Shown: positions 1 to 34,733 of the stretch, piece after piece
Position numbering within the stretch: position 1 is the first letter of the stretch
Layout of the letters: each line of letters starts with the position of its first letter
From: Protula sp. h YS-2021
Taxonomy: Eukaryota; Annelida; Polychaeta; Sabellida; Serpulidae
Length of the DNA: 64,000 nt
Reading direction: 5' to 3'
Assembly (NCBI GenBank): GCA_949752745.1
Contig: OX457031.1
Location: 21,448,199-21,512,198, forward strand
The notes under the pieces: generated by a model
The model's input: only the letters and a program-made list of their open reading frames with translations
Databases searched by the model: none
What the model was told of the DNA's origin: nothing
Position numbers and translations under genes: made by a program

Positions 1-430
1 CAAAAGTATGCACAATTTCAACTAAACGATTCTACTGAATTTAATTATTATGTGTCGAAGAAATTAGACTCTGGATGTCGGTCAACACGTTAAAGTTAAA
101 TGGTTCGAAGACCAAAATGCTTGTTATAATCCCACCATCACACCTTACTAGTTTTAGTTTGGATAGCATTGTGATTGGTGAAACCCATATTAGCCCAACG
201 GATAGTGCAAAAATATTGAAATAATATTTGATTCACATTTAACACTAGAAATGGAAATATCGCAGCGCTGTAAAGCGTGCCCATATAACCTCAGAAATTC
301 GCTCCATACGGCCATACATCTCACAGGACTCCTGTGAGAAGTTAGTGCTTGCGCTGATATCATGCAGGTTGGACTATGGCAACGCAGTACTATATGGTCT
401 TCCTGAATGCCGCATCAGTCAGTTATAACT
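1..430 (+). mobile_element. Degraded LINE (non-LTR retrotransposon) reverse-transcriptase fragment
   Basis: Translating across several frames, broken by stops and frameshifts, gives pieces typical of the C-terminal third of LINE reverse transcriptases: LKLNGSKTKMLVI (about 95-140), then SCRLDYGNAVLYGLPECRIS (about 362-420). The last block corresponds to the conserved 'LDYCNSLLYGLP' stretch of CR1/Jockey-like elements. It is broken by in-frame stops (for example near 220) and runs off the left edge of the window, so it is a dead partial copy. The exact clade cannot be given without a database comparison. Confidence 0.7.
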
Positions 431-4515
<4,085 letters not shown>

Positions 4516-5829
4516 TCAGCACGCCATTTCTGTGGATACCTCAGTCAGATCTTCACTGTAACAGAGTGGCGGTTGCTTTGACTGTAGCATTACATGAGCA
4601 CTGTATGTGTCTCTTCTAACTACAGTATCCTTGCAGAGCAAGCTCGCATGGCAGTTGCTTCCAATCGATGTATTCCTTGATATATTGTTTACTTTCTCGC
4701 CGAATATTTTCTTCGACCAACTGGTACAGCGGCAGAATATTTCTATGAAGCGCTTTCGAAACATTTTGTTGAAAGTACAGTAAAGCACAAAATTAACGGC
4801 GGAATTTATCAACAGTAGTAAATCCGTAACCTCTCGAACAGCACGCACGAGGTAATTGGCGTCGTAATAACCGTAACCAAACACTGTGGACATGATAGCA
4901 TCGGGGGTGATGCACACGAGAAAGACGATAATAACAGCCACTAACATCCGGCTGATACGCTGGCGTGACGTCATACGTTTCCTTGTAGATTTCGTTTTCC
5001 ACAATGCGTGTATGATGAAGCAGTTGACAGTACACAAGATGAGCAGAGGTACTATAGAGCGAAGAAGATTTTGCAACCACGTGTAAATAGCCACGAAAGT
5101 TTTATTATGCCACAGACGAGTCTTCTCCACATCAAACATAGTCACGTTAGATTTCTCATCAACCACTGTTACTGTTCGGTATCTCAGTCCCAATGGTATT
5201 GTTAAAATTGTCATGGAAATGAAAACAAAAATACTGATGACACGGGCACGGTCAAGGTTGCACATTCTTTTGGCCCTAGTGGCGTGGCACACTAAGATAT
5301 ATCTCTCCGCCGCAACGCTCACTGTTATCCATGCTGTTGTGCATACAGACATGTTAAAGAAATAGTGCGCGTAGGGATACAAGTATCCATACATCATATT
5401 TCCTACTTCTGGCTGCAGATTGATCAGTAAAATTGTTACAAAATAAGCAAGATCAACGAGGAGTTTGATTGAATCAGAAACAGCCAATGCCTGCAGGTAG
5501 GTATTTGTGCTTGATTTCATTTTACGCTCAGATAACACAAACAGTGATAAAAAGTTACCACTCAAACCAAAAATGCAAAATATAGGATACAAAACCAAAC
5601 CTGTTGCAAAGCGAAATCCAAGGTAAAGGTTTTTGTAATGAGTGTCTTCTAAGTCTTCAGAGAGGCGTGAGATTTGTGTCATGTTATCGGTGTCATTTCT
5701 TCCTACAGTATAGCTTATTGATGTGGGACAGTACGTCACCATTTTGTCCTCGACAGACAGTGGCACAGTGGAAACGCCATTATTAAAATGTAAATTGATG
5801 TCCGATATTACGTCACGCATGCCACTCAA
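4516..5829 (-). CDS. Class A (rhodopsin-like) GPCR, FMRFamide/neuropeptide receptor-like
   Basis: Seven-helix plasma-membrane receptor of 437 aa encoded without introns. The extracellular N-terminus (about 1-70) has N-glycosylation sequons NDT and NMT. TM1 (about 73-99) carries the GN pair, TM2 has the class A aspartate in ALAVSDS (Asp119), and Cys163 lies in TM3, which ends in ERY (175-177), the D/ERY switch followed by ILVCHA. TM6 has CITPD (306-310) where most family members have CWxP. TM7 has NSAVNFVLYC (342-351) in place of NPxxY, followed by the amphipathic FNKMFRKRF helix 8. The layout NSAVNFVLYCxxN-x-x-FR is familiar from invertebrate FMRFamide and related peptide receptors, so a neuropeptide ligand coupled through G proteins is the likely role. 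The exact ligand cannot be read from sequence. The start is the first ATG after upstream stops; a second Met lies at codon 4. AATAAA on the minus strand is at 4368-4373. Confidence is high for GPCR and moderate for the subfamily. Confidence 0.94.
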   Translation of the reverse strand: MSGMRDVISDINLHFNNGVSTVPLSVEDKMVTYCPTSISYTVGRNDTDNMTQISRLSEDLEDTHYKNLYLGFRFATGLVLYPIFCIFGLSGNFLSLFVLSERKMKSSTNTYLQALAVSDSIKLLVDLAYFVTILLINLQPEVGNMMYGYLYPYAHYFFNMSVCTTAWITVSVAAERYILVCHATRAKRMCNLDRARVISIFVFISMTILTIPLGLRYRTVTVVDEKSNVTMFDVEKTRLWHNKTFVAIYTWLQNLLRSIVPLLILCTVNCFIIHALWKTKSTRKRMTSRQRISRMLVAVIIVFLVCITPDAIMSTVFGYGYYDANYLVRAVREVTDLLLLINSAVNFVLYCTFNKMFRKRFIEIFCRCTSWSKKIFGEKVNNISRNTSIGSNCHASLLCKDTVVRRDTYSAHVMLQSKQPPLCYSEDLTEVSTEMAC

Positions 5830-6550
5830 AACAACGACAGTTGACGACGTATTGATTGCAAGTTTCGTGTGAACTATGTGTTCTCATACTGGATTGCCGC
5901 CAGTTCCAACAGGAATGAGATGCCTAAAAGAAAGAAGCAAAGTAAAGAAGCACTTTCTGGCAGTGATACTTAAGAATTCTTTCCTAAAATTAAAAACAAA
6001 AGCCAATGCCGAAGTCAAACATGCAAAAACCAAAACAACGTAAGAAGTGTGCTTCTGGCTAGGAATCTTACCAGTTGACATCACGTCATCACCACGTCAT
6101 CAGCACGTGCCTTCTAAAAACGCGCACTTAAACCAGACAGAAAAATAGTTTTATTTCGCATCCCAACTTTTTAAAACGTTGACCGGACCGACCGGTGATC
6201 TTCTTTCATTTTTTCTCGAAAAAATATGACTCGACTGCGTCTGAACTTCTTTTTTGATATTTCTTATAGTTTTGGTGACCTGGCATCAAATTCTGGTTTT
6301 ACAAAGCATTTGAGTGAAACGATAGTTATATGTTTCAACAAATAATTTGCTGGTTTGAAGGGTTTAAAGTGGTTTTTGTATGAAAGTGTAAACACCGAAG
6401 GTGCGACCGCAAAATTTTAGGATAAATTGTTCTTTTTAACAGTTATTTTCAGTAGTTTTTTTCCTAATTTTTGGGTGAATCTTTTTTTTTTACTTAAAAA
6501 TTTTATACGCCCACTCTACATGTTTTTAGACCCAGTCGGGCCCCTTATTA

Positions 6551-6743
6551 TTAAGACAGGAAGAAAAATACTGCAGTTAAAATAATCACAAACACTGACC
6601 ATACAATCCAGTAATCATTTGCATATTTTGTTCTCAGAGAAGACATTTTTGCCATTATTCTTTCAGTAAAATAATGTGACGATTTGAAAACCAGATGAAC
6701 TAGTAACAATACTGCAGCCCATTCTCTAACTGACCATAGCAAA
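6551..6743 (-). CDS. Possible terminal exon of an unidentified two-helix membrane protein
   Basis: An open frame of 63 codons ends at the stop near 6551 and follows a splice-acceptor-like CTGGCTAG (exon would start at 6743 with incoming phase 2). It reads as two hydrophobic helices (WAAVLLLVHLVF and WIVWSVFVIILTAVFFFLS) flanking a short basic loop with KMSSLRTKY. I do not recognise the family and found no upstream exon. Hydrophobic ORFs arise easily in AT-rich DNA, so this may be spurious. Confidence 0.25.
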
Positions 6744-7540
6744 CTAGCCAGATACAAAGGAGACAAGCATGTAAAAACAAAAATAAAAATTGATTTTTAA
6801 CTTGAACTAACCCGAAAATAAATCACCGTTTATTTATTGGCATTGACACATTAAAAATTGATATCTAAATGTGAAATATTCATAACATTGGAAAGAAAAA
6901 ATTCCTTTAATTATTGACAGTGTGAATGGATATGAAAAGCAACGGAGGTAAAGAACCAAGGCATTATTTTAAAATTTTCATAAGTCACTTTACGAAAAAA
7001 ATCAATGATGTGAAACCTTGCCAGTGTTTTAGCAGAAAAAGCAGAAAAATTGCAATTTATCTAAATTAGCACACCTTCATGAAATACAAGAATCATTTTT
7101 TTTAATCCCAAACTGAAATGAATAGTTAATCGTGAAGCAACAATAAAAAAATACACACCTCCAAGAACTGGAATAAGTTTGTTTCTGCTGTATAAACTGT
7201 CCATTTCGCAAATTATAGCCAGTTACCTTCTGATTCTAGTTTAAAATCCACTGTTCATTATCCCCTATTCTACATCGTTGTTCGCAAATGTGTCATTTTA
7301 TTTTGAAAAAGAAACGCTGCTCACAGAAATTATCCCATTCCTTTCTAGTACTTGACGTAGAATTGACTTCTGCAAAGTGAAAATTTTCCAGATCAAATCT
7401 TTTAGAAATTATTCAATCTTGCGTTGATTTTTGCTTCAAGTACTGGCCGGTTTTCATGGCATTTATTGCCAATTAAGTCGTCGTGACTTTGATGAAATGA
7501 AGTTTTTCAGTGAAATTTAACGTGAAATTAATGTCAAAGA

Positions 7541-7650
7541 ACATTCAGATATTCAGAACATTCAGATATTCAGAACATTCAGATATTAAGAACATTCAGA
7601 TATTCAGAACATTCAGATGTTCAGAACATTCAGATATTCAGAACATTCAG
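7541..7650. repeat. 17-bp tandem repeat, about 6.5 copies
   Basis: The unit ACATTCAGATATTCAGA is repeated almost without change, with occasional substitutions. Its phase across the array shows slippage origin. It is intergenic. Confidence 0.92.
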
Positions 7651-8649
7651 AAATTATTTTCAGTGCTATCCATATATAAAAATGTATACCTTAATAAGGC
7701 GGTCAAATGAATTTTTTTCCAACCTTCAACGTCGTCTTTGTGGATGTTGTTTTCGAAAATGAACTACATTTTTGTCCTTTAAATTGTTGTGTAAGTTGTG
7801 AACATAAGCTGTTGCAATTAAAGACAGTGAGCTTGGAATGTGAGCTGCATAATACAATTTGTTTGAGTAAGAATAAAAGAGAGAAAAGAAACTAAATGAG
7901 GAGAGAGGAACGCCTCCGCTTCTGTGAGAAACTCTAAAACACTGGCAAGGTTTCACATCATTAGTAAGTCAGCCCGGGCATGTCTCTTTATCAGCCTTGA
8001 AGCTAGTATTAAACAAGGCACTCGCAAAAAAGAAGAAAATTTGAGCAATTATTTTGAGACTTTTTAAGTAACAAAACAGGGCCGTGTTTCTGATGCAAGG
8101 GTGCTGATGACACAAACATATAAAATATTTACTCCGATCTGTTGGTTAAAAACGATAGGGCAGTAAAATCATCTGAAAAAAATAGCAGTGCAAGAAATAT
8201 CTGACGAGAAATTTCTTCTTTTCTTTTCACAAAATACGTTCGTATGATTGTATATATCACTCTATTTGTAAGACTATTTTACAGTACCATGTACATCCCA
8301 CGAGGGCCACCCCGATAGCAGTTCCACATGGAGACTATACATAATATATATAGGTATTCCCACGTACCCACGCATAAATAATGTGTGGTTTGTAATCAGA
8401 CTCGCAACTGTAGCTGAGCTGCAGGTTGATTTCAAAGGTTGATTTTGTGACGCTGACCTTTCGGTTTTTCCATTCTATTATAGAAAAGAAAATAAGTGGT
8501 CTGTTAAGTTTCCCAGACTCAACAGCAGTTTGTGGTGAATTCAATTTTAAAAATATATTGATGCTTATCACTGTGACATTACCTCTTCAATCAGCTTAAT
8601 TTAATGATATGCTGCAACAATATTTAGAAGCATTAGTTATTTTGGCCTG

Positions 8650-8775
8650 CGGCAACTGTTGGAAGGACAATTGCTGAAAGGACAATTACCACTGGACAAT
8701 TGCAGGCAGGAAAATTCCTGGAAGGAAAATTACCACTGGACAATTGCCGGAAGGACAATTGTTGGGGGCGGGGGG
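8650..8775. repeat. Degenerate GGACAATTGC-type tandem array
   Basis: About eight imperfect units of a GGACAATTGCNGGAA-like word, each centred on the palindromic CAATTG. It could be a decayed minisatellite or the subterminal repeat of a transposon. No matching inverted array is seen nearby. Confidence 0.6.
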
Positions 8776-8879
8776 ACTATTGCCGGATTAGAAGAATTCC
8801 CGATATAAAATAGAATAGAAACAGAATTTCTAAATACGAAGTCATTTGCAAACATTTATGTAACAAAACTTTATTGCAT

Positions 8880-9149
8880 TCACAAAACCGTAAAACCTGA
8901 AATATCTTTGAGAAATTTACATTTGGCGAATGTCCTGGTCATTATTTCGACGCACATTGTGTGAAATACCACAAAAGCAATCCATGCCTTGTATTCTCTG
9001 GAAGTCTGCCACAACTGTTGAGATTCAATGGGCGGTGTCGTGACTAGAACAGCATGGGTGAGGGGTGCAGTGACCTCCCACCCACCAGGTGTGTCATTGA
9101 CGCCTTGGTGAGACTCGGCTCTTTCTTCATCAAAGTCAAAAATTTCCAT
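8880..9149 (-). CDS. Small hypothetical ORF with adjacent poly-A signal
   Basis: 89 codons starting with MEIFDFDEERAESHQG. The first half is acidic and hydrophilic, and one hydrophobic patch (AWIAFVVFHTMCVEIM) lies in the second half. The stop TGA is followed within five bases by AATAAA (TTTATT at 8870-8875 on the plus strand), which is unusually close for a real 3' UTR. A splice-donor-like G|GTGGGT after the NDTP codons could instead make this a first exon. There is no recognised family, so it may be either a small gene or chance. Confidence 0.25.
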   Translation of the reverse strand: MEIFDFDEERAESHQGVNDTPGGWEVTAPLTHAVLVTTPPIESQQLWQTSREYKAWIAFVVFHTMCVEIMTRTFAKCKFLKDISGFTVL

Positions 9150-11731
9150 TTAAAACCAAGCCCTCGATCTTAAAAATGAGATGAAAGTTCAAATTCTACG
9201 TCACGATTTTAATCCGGCTTCTTTTTACTGGCAATAGATCGCTAAAATGTTTACCCCAACAGATTGGGAGGGGTGAAACATACCTAATCCCAGTGACTAT
9301 CCTAATCATAAAATGACAACTACTAATAGCACGGTGTCTCACCTCTGAATGGTATTTTTTTCAGATACAGAAATTTACCTTGCCAAGAAATAGTCAAATA
9401 AGATGCTTCATGGACCATTCTTCCCATGCGAGTGGGGGGGGGGGGGGGGGACACTTTGTATGAAATGTGTAACCTTCCATGTTAAAGTGGTAAAAATCAA
9501 ATTATAGATATATTATCACGAGTGAAAATTGTCATCGTTTTTCTCCTCGTTTCCTGTATTTTATAGGGTGTGTCGTATTGGAGCTGTTCTTATTATGACT
9601 GTAAACCCGTAAACTTACATAGTTTTAATATACCAGTGACAACTTCAAATAATATTATTAAAAAACTGTGCCGAGACTGCAGAGAAACGCTTGTATATCT
9701 TTTGATGAGGCCTTTCCTCTTCTTGTACAGCTATATTTAGTAGTTGTTAATTGCTAGCTGACGTAAAAATCCTACGAGCTTTCTTGAGCATGCTTGACAA
9801 AGTGAGGCAGAACATATTGACAATTAAAACATGATGACTCTCTTAATGCATTGTGATTTTCGTGTGTTCCAAGACACGAATTCATGTTATACATTGCTTT
9901 TATACTTGCAGTGAAACATTTTGACTAAATTTTCTAATCTTTTGCCAATTTGACATTTAGCTACGTTATAATTTCTGTGTTTTAAAATTGTACTAATCAC
10001 AGTTGCCCCCCACCTTCCCCCGACTCATCCCAACATTACGTTTGTTGAAACGGTCTGTTGGTATTTTGCTATATTTTTTCCACACACTCTTTTGCCATTC
10101 AATTTATTTGACTAGTGATAATCCTGGCAATATTGCAATGCATTGTAAATGGTGCTTGCTATCTTAGTTTAATTACATAATAATGTTCAAGCAATTTTCG
10201 CAATTAAATACGTTTTGGAAAAGCTACACAAAATAAATCAAACCATTTTTGTTTTTTTTTCTTTTTGTTTTGTTTTTTGTTTGTTTTTTTTTGGGGGGGG
10301 GGGGAGTTTTTGTTGTTTGTTTTCATAACTGTATTTTCACAAATAAAGTATCACAGTAGTATCATGCATTGAAGTTTATTTATTCGCTTGCTTCTTCGTA
10401 TCAAACGAAGTCTGCCGCGGAATACGTTTTTGTTAATTGGCTATCCTTTACATAATAAACATGAAGTTTGAGAATCGCATCTAAGGTGATTCTCTCGCTG
10501 TTCTTTTTAGGATCTAAACTGCGCAGTGACAGCTTTCCTAATTGATATTCATTATACGACGGATCCTAAAGAAGTTTCTTATTCCCGCCATAGCCAGCTA
10601 GATGCCACTGTGTTTTGTCAGTGTTAAGCATTTCATTATTGCAGGGTTTGGCCGGCAAGTAGGATAACAACTAGAAAGTGATTTCCCTTTTCCTTAATAA
10701 ACTATGCACCCATCTGTCTATAAATGAAATAAAAATCGAAACAGTGCCAATTGTTGACCCATAATATCCCTTCTACTTCCCATCGCTATGTGCCAGACAG
10801 TTCGCGAAACGCTTCTAAACAGGACTTCAGAAACATAGGCATGTAATGGGTCTCGAACAAGTGCCGGGACCAATTCAAGTTTTGAAAAAAAATATTTAGA
10901 AAAGAAATAAAATACATTTTTCACCGTAAAACTTTATTTGACAGTGTGTGTATGAGCAAGGTAGCCCTTGATATGCTCATCTTCCTGAATCCAAATCTTA
11001 GCTCTACACTGTCCTTGCCGACGCCTCGCATTATTGTGATGCATATCCGTTTGCGAGATCACGTAGTTTAACATAAAGATAGCCTTCAAATAATATCTTT
11101 GGTTTTCCGTGTATAGAAGTAATATATTCCATTTATGAAAAGCATCTCTTAATCATGCAATTGGACAGGTATTTGTACGGTTTGTCCATCTGCTCCAGAA
11201 AAGTCGGCTCACTCCGGATCGTTCCGTATGACTGACCAAAAACATCCCAGTTGCGTATGATTTGTTGGTATACTAGCTTTAGAAAACACCATCGACTCTG
11301 GAATGTATTCTCTAATTGGCCAAAACTCCCAGAAAAACCACCGACTCCGGTAAATGCACGGTGAGTGAAAGTGATTGCACTTAACTGTTGATTGCATTTC
11401 ACACAAGTTGACTTCCTAATGAGATAATCCATCACACACCAGAAAGACTGATGGATCTGCAGATCTACCGGTCTTAGGGGAATACTGATTGCAATTTGTG
11501 TCGAAAGAAATTCGCAATATGAACTGCAAACTTCTGAAGTAAATCCATCAGAGACTAATTGCACTTTAAACAAAGGCAATCAACAACAATAATTGCACCC
11601 TACAGAAGTTAATCCATCACACACCGGAGAGAATTATTAATGTCAAACCCTAATTGTATCTAACTCGAAAGCAATTCAGTGAATAATTATTTTGTTTAGT
11701 TTTTACTAACTAAAAAAATTTGGTTCCCACG

Positions 11732-11808
11732 GCCCTTGTCCTCCGCGGCGTTTGTCCCCGCGGCGCTTGTCTCTGCGGCACTTGTCCCCGCAGCACTTGT
11801 CCTGTTAC
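11732..11808. repeat. 15-bp GC-rich tandem repeat, about 5 copies
   Basis: The unit GCGTTTGTCCCCGCG varies at a few positions. It is strongly GC-rich inside AT-rich surroundings and non-coding. Confidence 0.85.
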
Positions 11809-12959
11809 CGCATGTAATAGCTTAATGATTTATGTAGCAAAAATTCAAAATTATTTTCGAAAACTCTTCATTTCGATGTCAACCAACCAACAAACCAACC
11901 AACCAGCATCTAATCCTCTCTGATGTGGTAGACCAAATCCAACCAGAACGCAGCATTGAAAATCAGACGTAGAAAGATTATAAACATTTTTGATCTTAGA
12001 AATGACATTAAAAACATTCATACGAGTTCCATGATACGACAAGCGACAAGAAGTGACCGGGACACTTGATTTGCGGCATCATATTGATGATGTTACAATG
12101 TCAGTAGCAAGACGTCGTTTTCCTTTTTTGCTAAACGCTTAATAAATACTTTTCCATATCGGATCCTGATACCGTGGTGTCATCCAGACCAGTTGTAAAT
12201 CAGAGCGAACAAAGATAAATAAACGTCCCGGCGTCGTGTGCGGTCGTTATATTGTTACGTCAGTCTGGATCTCACCTGGGTAAGGGCTAGTCTTCTCAAC
12301 CTTAAGCTAGTCACAAAGTAACACCATCAAACCTAGACTAGTCTAATTGACTCCGAGCTTCTAATGCTATTTTTTTGTTCTCGATTTTTTTACACAAATT
12401 CAAGTTCCCAACGTCGGAATAATGAAAACGATGTTTCTAGCAGAAAAACTAAGGTTGTAGTCAATAGTGTTTTATTAGTGTAAACATTAATGCCATTTCT
12501 TCAACTTTATAAACAGGAAATTGAATATTACAAGGTAGGTGAGAATATATTCGCCACTTTTTGTAGTGGCGAATAAGTAAATCAGACCATTTCGGAAATT
12601 GTACCATTTTTCTCTTGGCATATAGACAATCTTTTTGCCGGATTAGACGATGGAATCGGTTTGAGAGATGGTTTTTGGCTCATGTTTTAGGCACTGACAT
12701 TTTTTTATCATTGATTTTTTTGCTTAACGGACCTTCAGTCAAAAATAAGATCAGTTTCTCCTTCTTGTACTTTTCTTCTTTAATCCACAAAATGTTTTTA
12801 CAATGACACAGACATTTCCCTTACCCATTAGACATTCTATTGTCGATCTAACGTCGATTTGAGGTTGCGATGTCGATCCGACCAAACTAAAACATTAACT
12901 CTGATCGTATTCTGGTTTTGATTGGTCGCGACCACAGATTAGGGTCTTGCCACACAACA

Positions 12960-13440
12960 TTGAACAGACGTTGGATAAAGAACGTTGTTTAGACGTTGCT
13001 TTTGGTTTCCACCAAAACGCATCCTTTTCCGACGTCAAAGCAACGTCATTGGTGTTACGTTGAATCGACGTTGTATACAGAACGCTGCCTACACGTCGGA
13101 CTCATAACTCTTAATCAAACACAACTTGTTTGCTTTATCGCTCAGCGGAAATGGCAGCCATAAAGGTCACTTTGAAAATAGATAAAAAAAACAAGGATGT
13201 AAAATATGAGAATTTAAGAACACGCAAGTTCCCCCCCCCCCCCCCCATCTAATTTTGTCGTATTTTGATAAAAACTCATTACAAATTGACCTCATACATG
13301 TCCTGCATGATCGGATGACCCAAGAGTGATGGTACTGAGATTGTGACTGTCTTGACGGCGATTCCAGAACAATATATTTTCCAGACGTCTATACAACATC
13401 GCTTTCCCGACGTCTTTAGAAAATCGGAAAGTAGACATTG
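12960..13440. repeat. CAACGT/GACGTT-rich dispersed sequence
   Basis: Words of the type AACGTTG, GACGTT and CAACGTC recur every few tens of bases. Similar word-rich stretches lie at about 2330-2400 and 20740-21480. Such sequence is typical of old DNA-transposon ends in animal genomes. I cannot define element boundaries. Confidence 0.4.
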
Positions 13441-14147
13441 TTTCAACTGCCATAAAGAATCAGAATTAAATAATGATACTGCTGATTAAGACTTTTCTTA
13501 TTCACCTGCGCTGTTTTTTAACGGCCATTATGACATTATTATTTTGTGATTCACAAATCGAATGGATGATATGTGTTTGACCCTTGTAAAAAAAATAGCA
13601 TATTTTAGGAAATAAGCTGTGCTAGTTTGACTAATTTCTGAAGAAAAAAAACATAGGTCACATGTGCATATAAGATTTGATAAAATCAATCCAGGAACAA
13701 CCCTTGGGATTTTTCATTTTGCACCAAAAACCTTAAGCAACGAACGAAAACCGATTTACAAACCGATCGCATGTTCTCCTTTCTTTTCAAACTGATCGCC
13801 CAACGGTTATGAATAGAAAGGGATAGACTAGGATCAATAAATATAAACAACTAACAAGCTATGTTAATACTGCTTAGCACTGAGTAATGTCACGCATATG
13901 GATCAATTGATCTTGTTCCTGACGGAGTGAACTGGAGGGGACACTTTATTATACAAACACCACGCACTTGCAGGGTTAGCAACGATATTTACCAACATAA
14001 TAGTAGGCACAAATGTACTGGCTCAGTTACACTTCAGTTGGTTTTATAAGTTGCCAGTCTGCTATGTGACAAGTCGGGCAAATATTTTCGGATTATACGA
14101 ATTTCTATCAAATTTTGTGAAATGAAATAAATATATTTTTAAACATA

Positions 14148-33838
<19,691 letters not shown>

Positions 33839-34138
33839 CCACGCCCCCACCCCCCCCCCCCCCTTATGTATACGAGACAGAGCTCTTTGCTCTTAAAATA
33901 TGAACGTTCTCTTAAAAAAAAACCTGTTAGAAAAAGAAGTTTAGTAAAAAAAACTTCAACAATTTTTTTCGGGTTTTACCATTTAGAAAAGTGTCACCAA
34001 GAATATAAAAGATCGTGTCCAAGTAACAAGTAACATGTTGCTTGACAGTGCTGAAATAATGTCATTGTGACGTCACCTGTTTGCAAAGTGATGGATAATT
34101 ATATACAAGGTAAAAATGCCCTGATAGACTGATACTCA

Positions 34139-34144
34139 AATAAA
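34139..34144 (+). terminator. AATAAA polyadenylation signal of the lectin-receptor gene
   Basis: First canonical AATAAA after the stop at 33836-33838, giving a 3' UTR of roughly 320 bases. Its position is plausible, but usage is unproven. Confidence 0.55.
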
Positions 34145-34149
34145 GTTAC

Positions 34150-34648
34150 AGTTACTTGTTCAAAATTGTTCCGGTGTAAATTCCTTATTTTGCGTTTCAA
34201 AAAGAAAATTTTAGTTTGTTTTGTCAAGATACTGCTTTGCCAATTATTCCATTCTTAAATACAACAGTAAATTAAGTTGGCGTTATTTTGGTGTTCTTTT
34301 TGTACAATCATATTTATAACAAATGTTACAGTTATTAACTATTCCTCTGTTGTGCATCATATCGCTCTGCTGCATATTTTGGTAAATTCTGAGTTGGACC
34401 GAAAGCCGAAACGTTATATTTTGTTTGTTTTGCGTTGTAACTAAAAAAAATCCATGCGTTTATTTTTCAGCTGCAGTGTTAAATCTGATTTTAAAATGTG
34501 TATTGTGTAAAAATCAATTGATGATTTTGTGTGAAAAATTCATACATCACAGCTTGTCCGAGTTAAAACACGGCTGTGGCTAAGATTCGATTTAGTTACG
34601 TCTTCGTAATCACATGGGGCCTTCCTGCAAGATCAACTTACATAAACG

Positions 34649-34733
<85 letters not shown>

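Larger units (their letters stand above)
5830..14147. other. Long intergenic stretch between the GPCR and the lectin-receptor gene
   Basis: I see no multi-exon gene here. It contains a possible short terminal exon (6551-6743, -), one small ORF followed by a poly-A signal (8880-9149, -), three short tandem arrays (7541-7650, 8650-8775, 11732-11808), homopolymer G/C tracts, and sequence rich in ACGT/CAACGT words (12960-13440) that resembles stretches at about 2330-2400 and 20740-21480. Confidence 0.55.
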
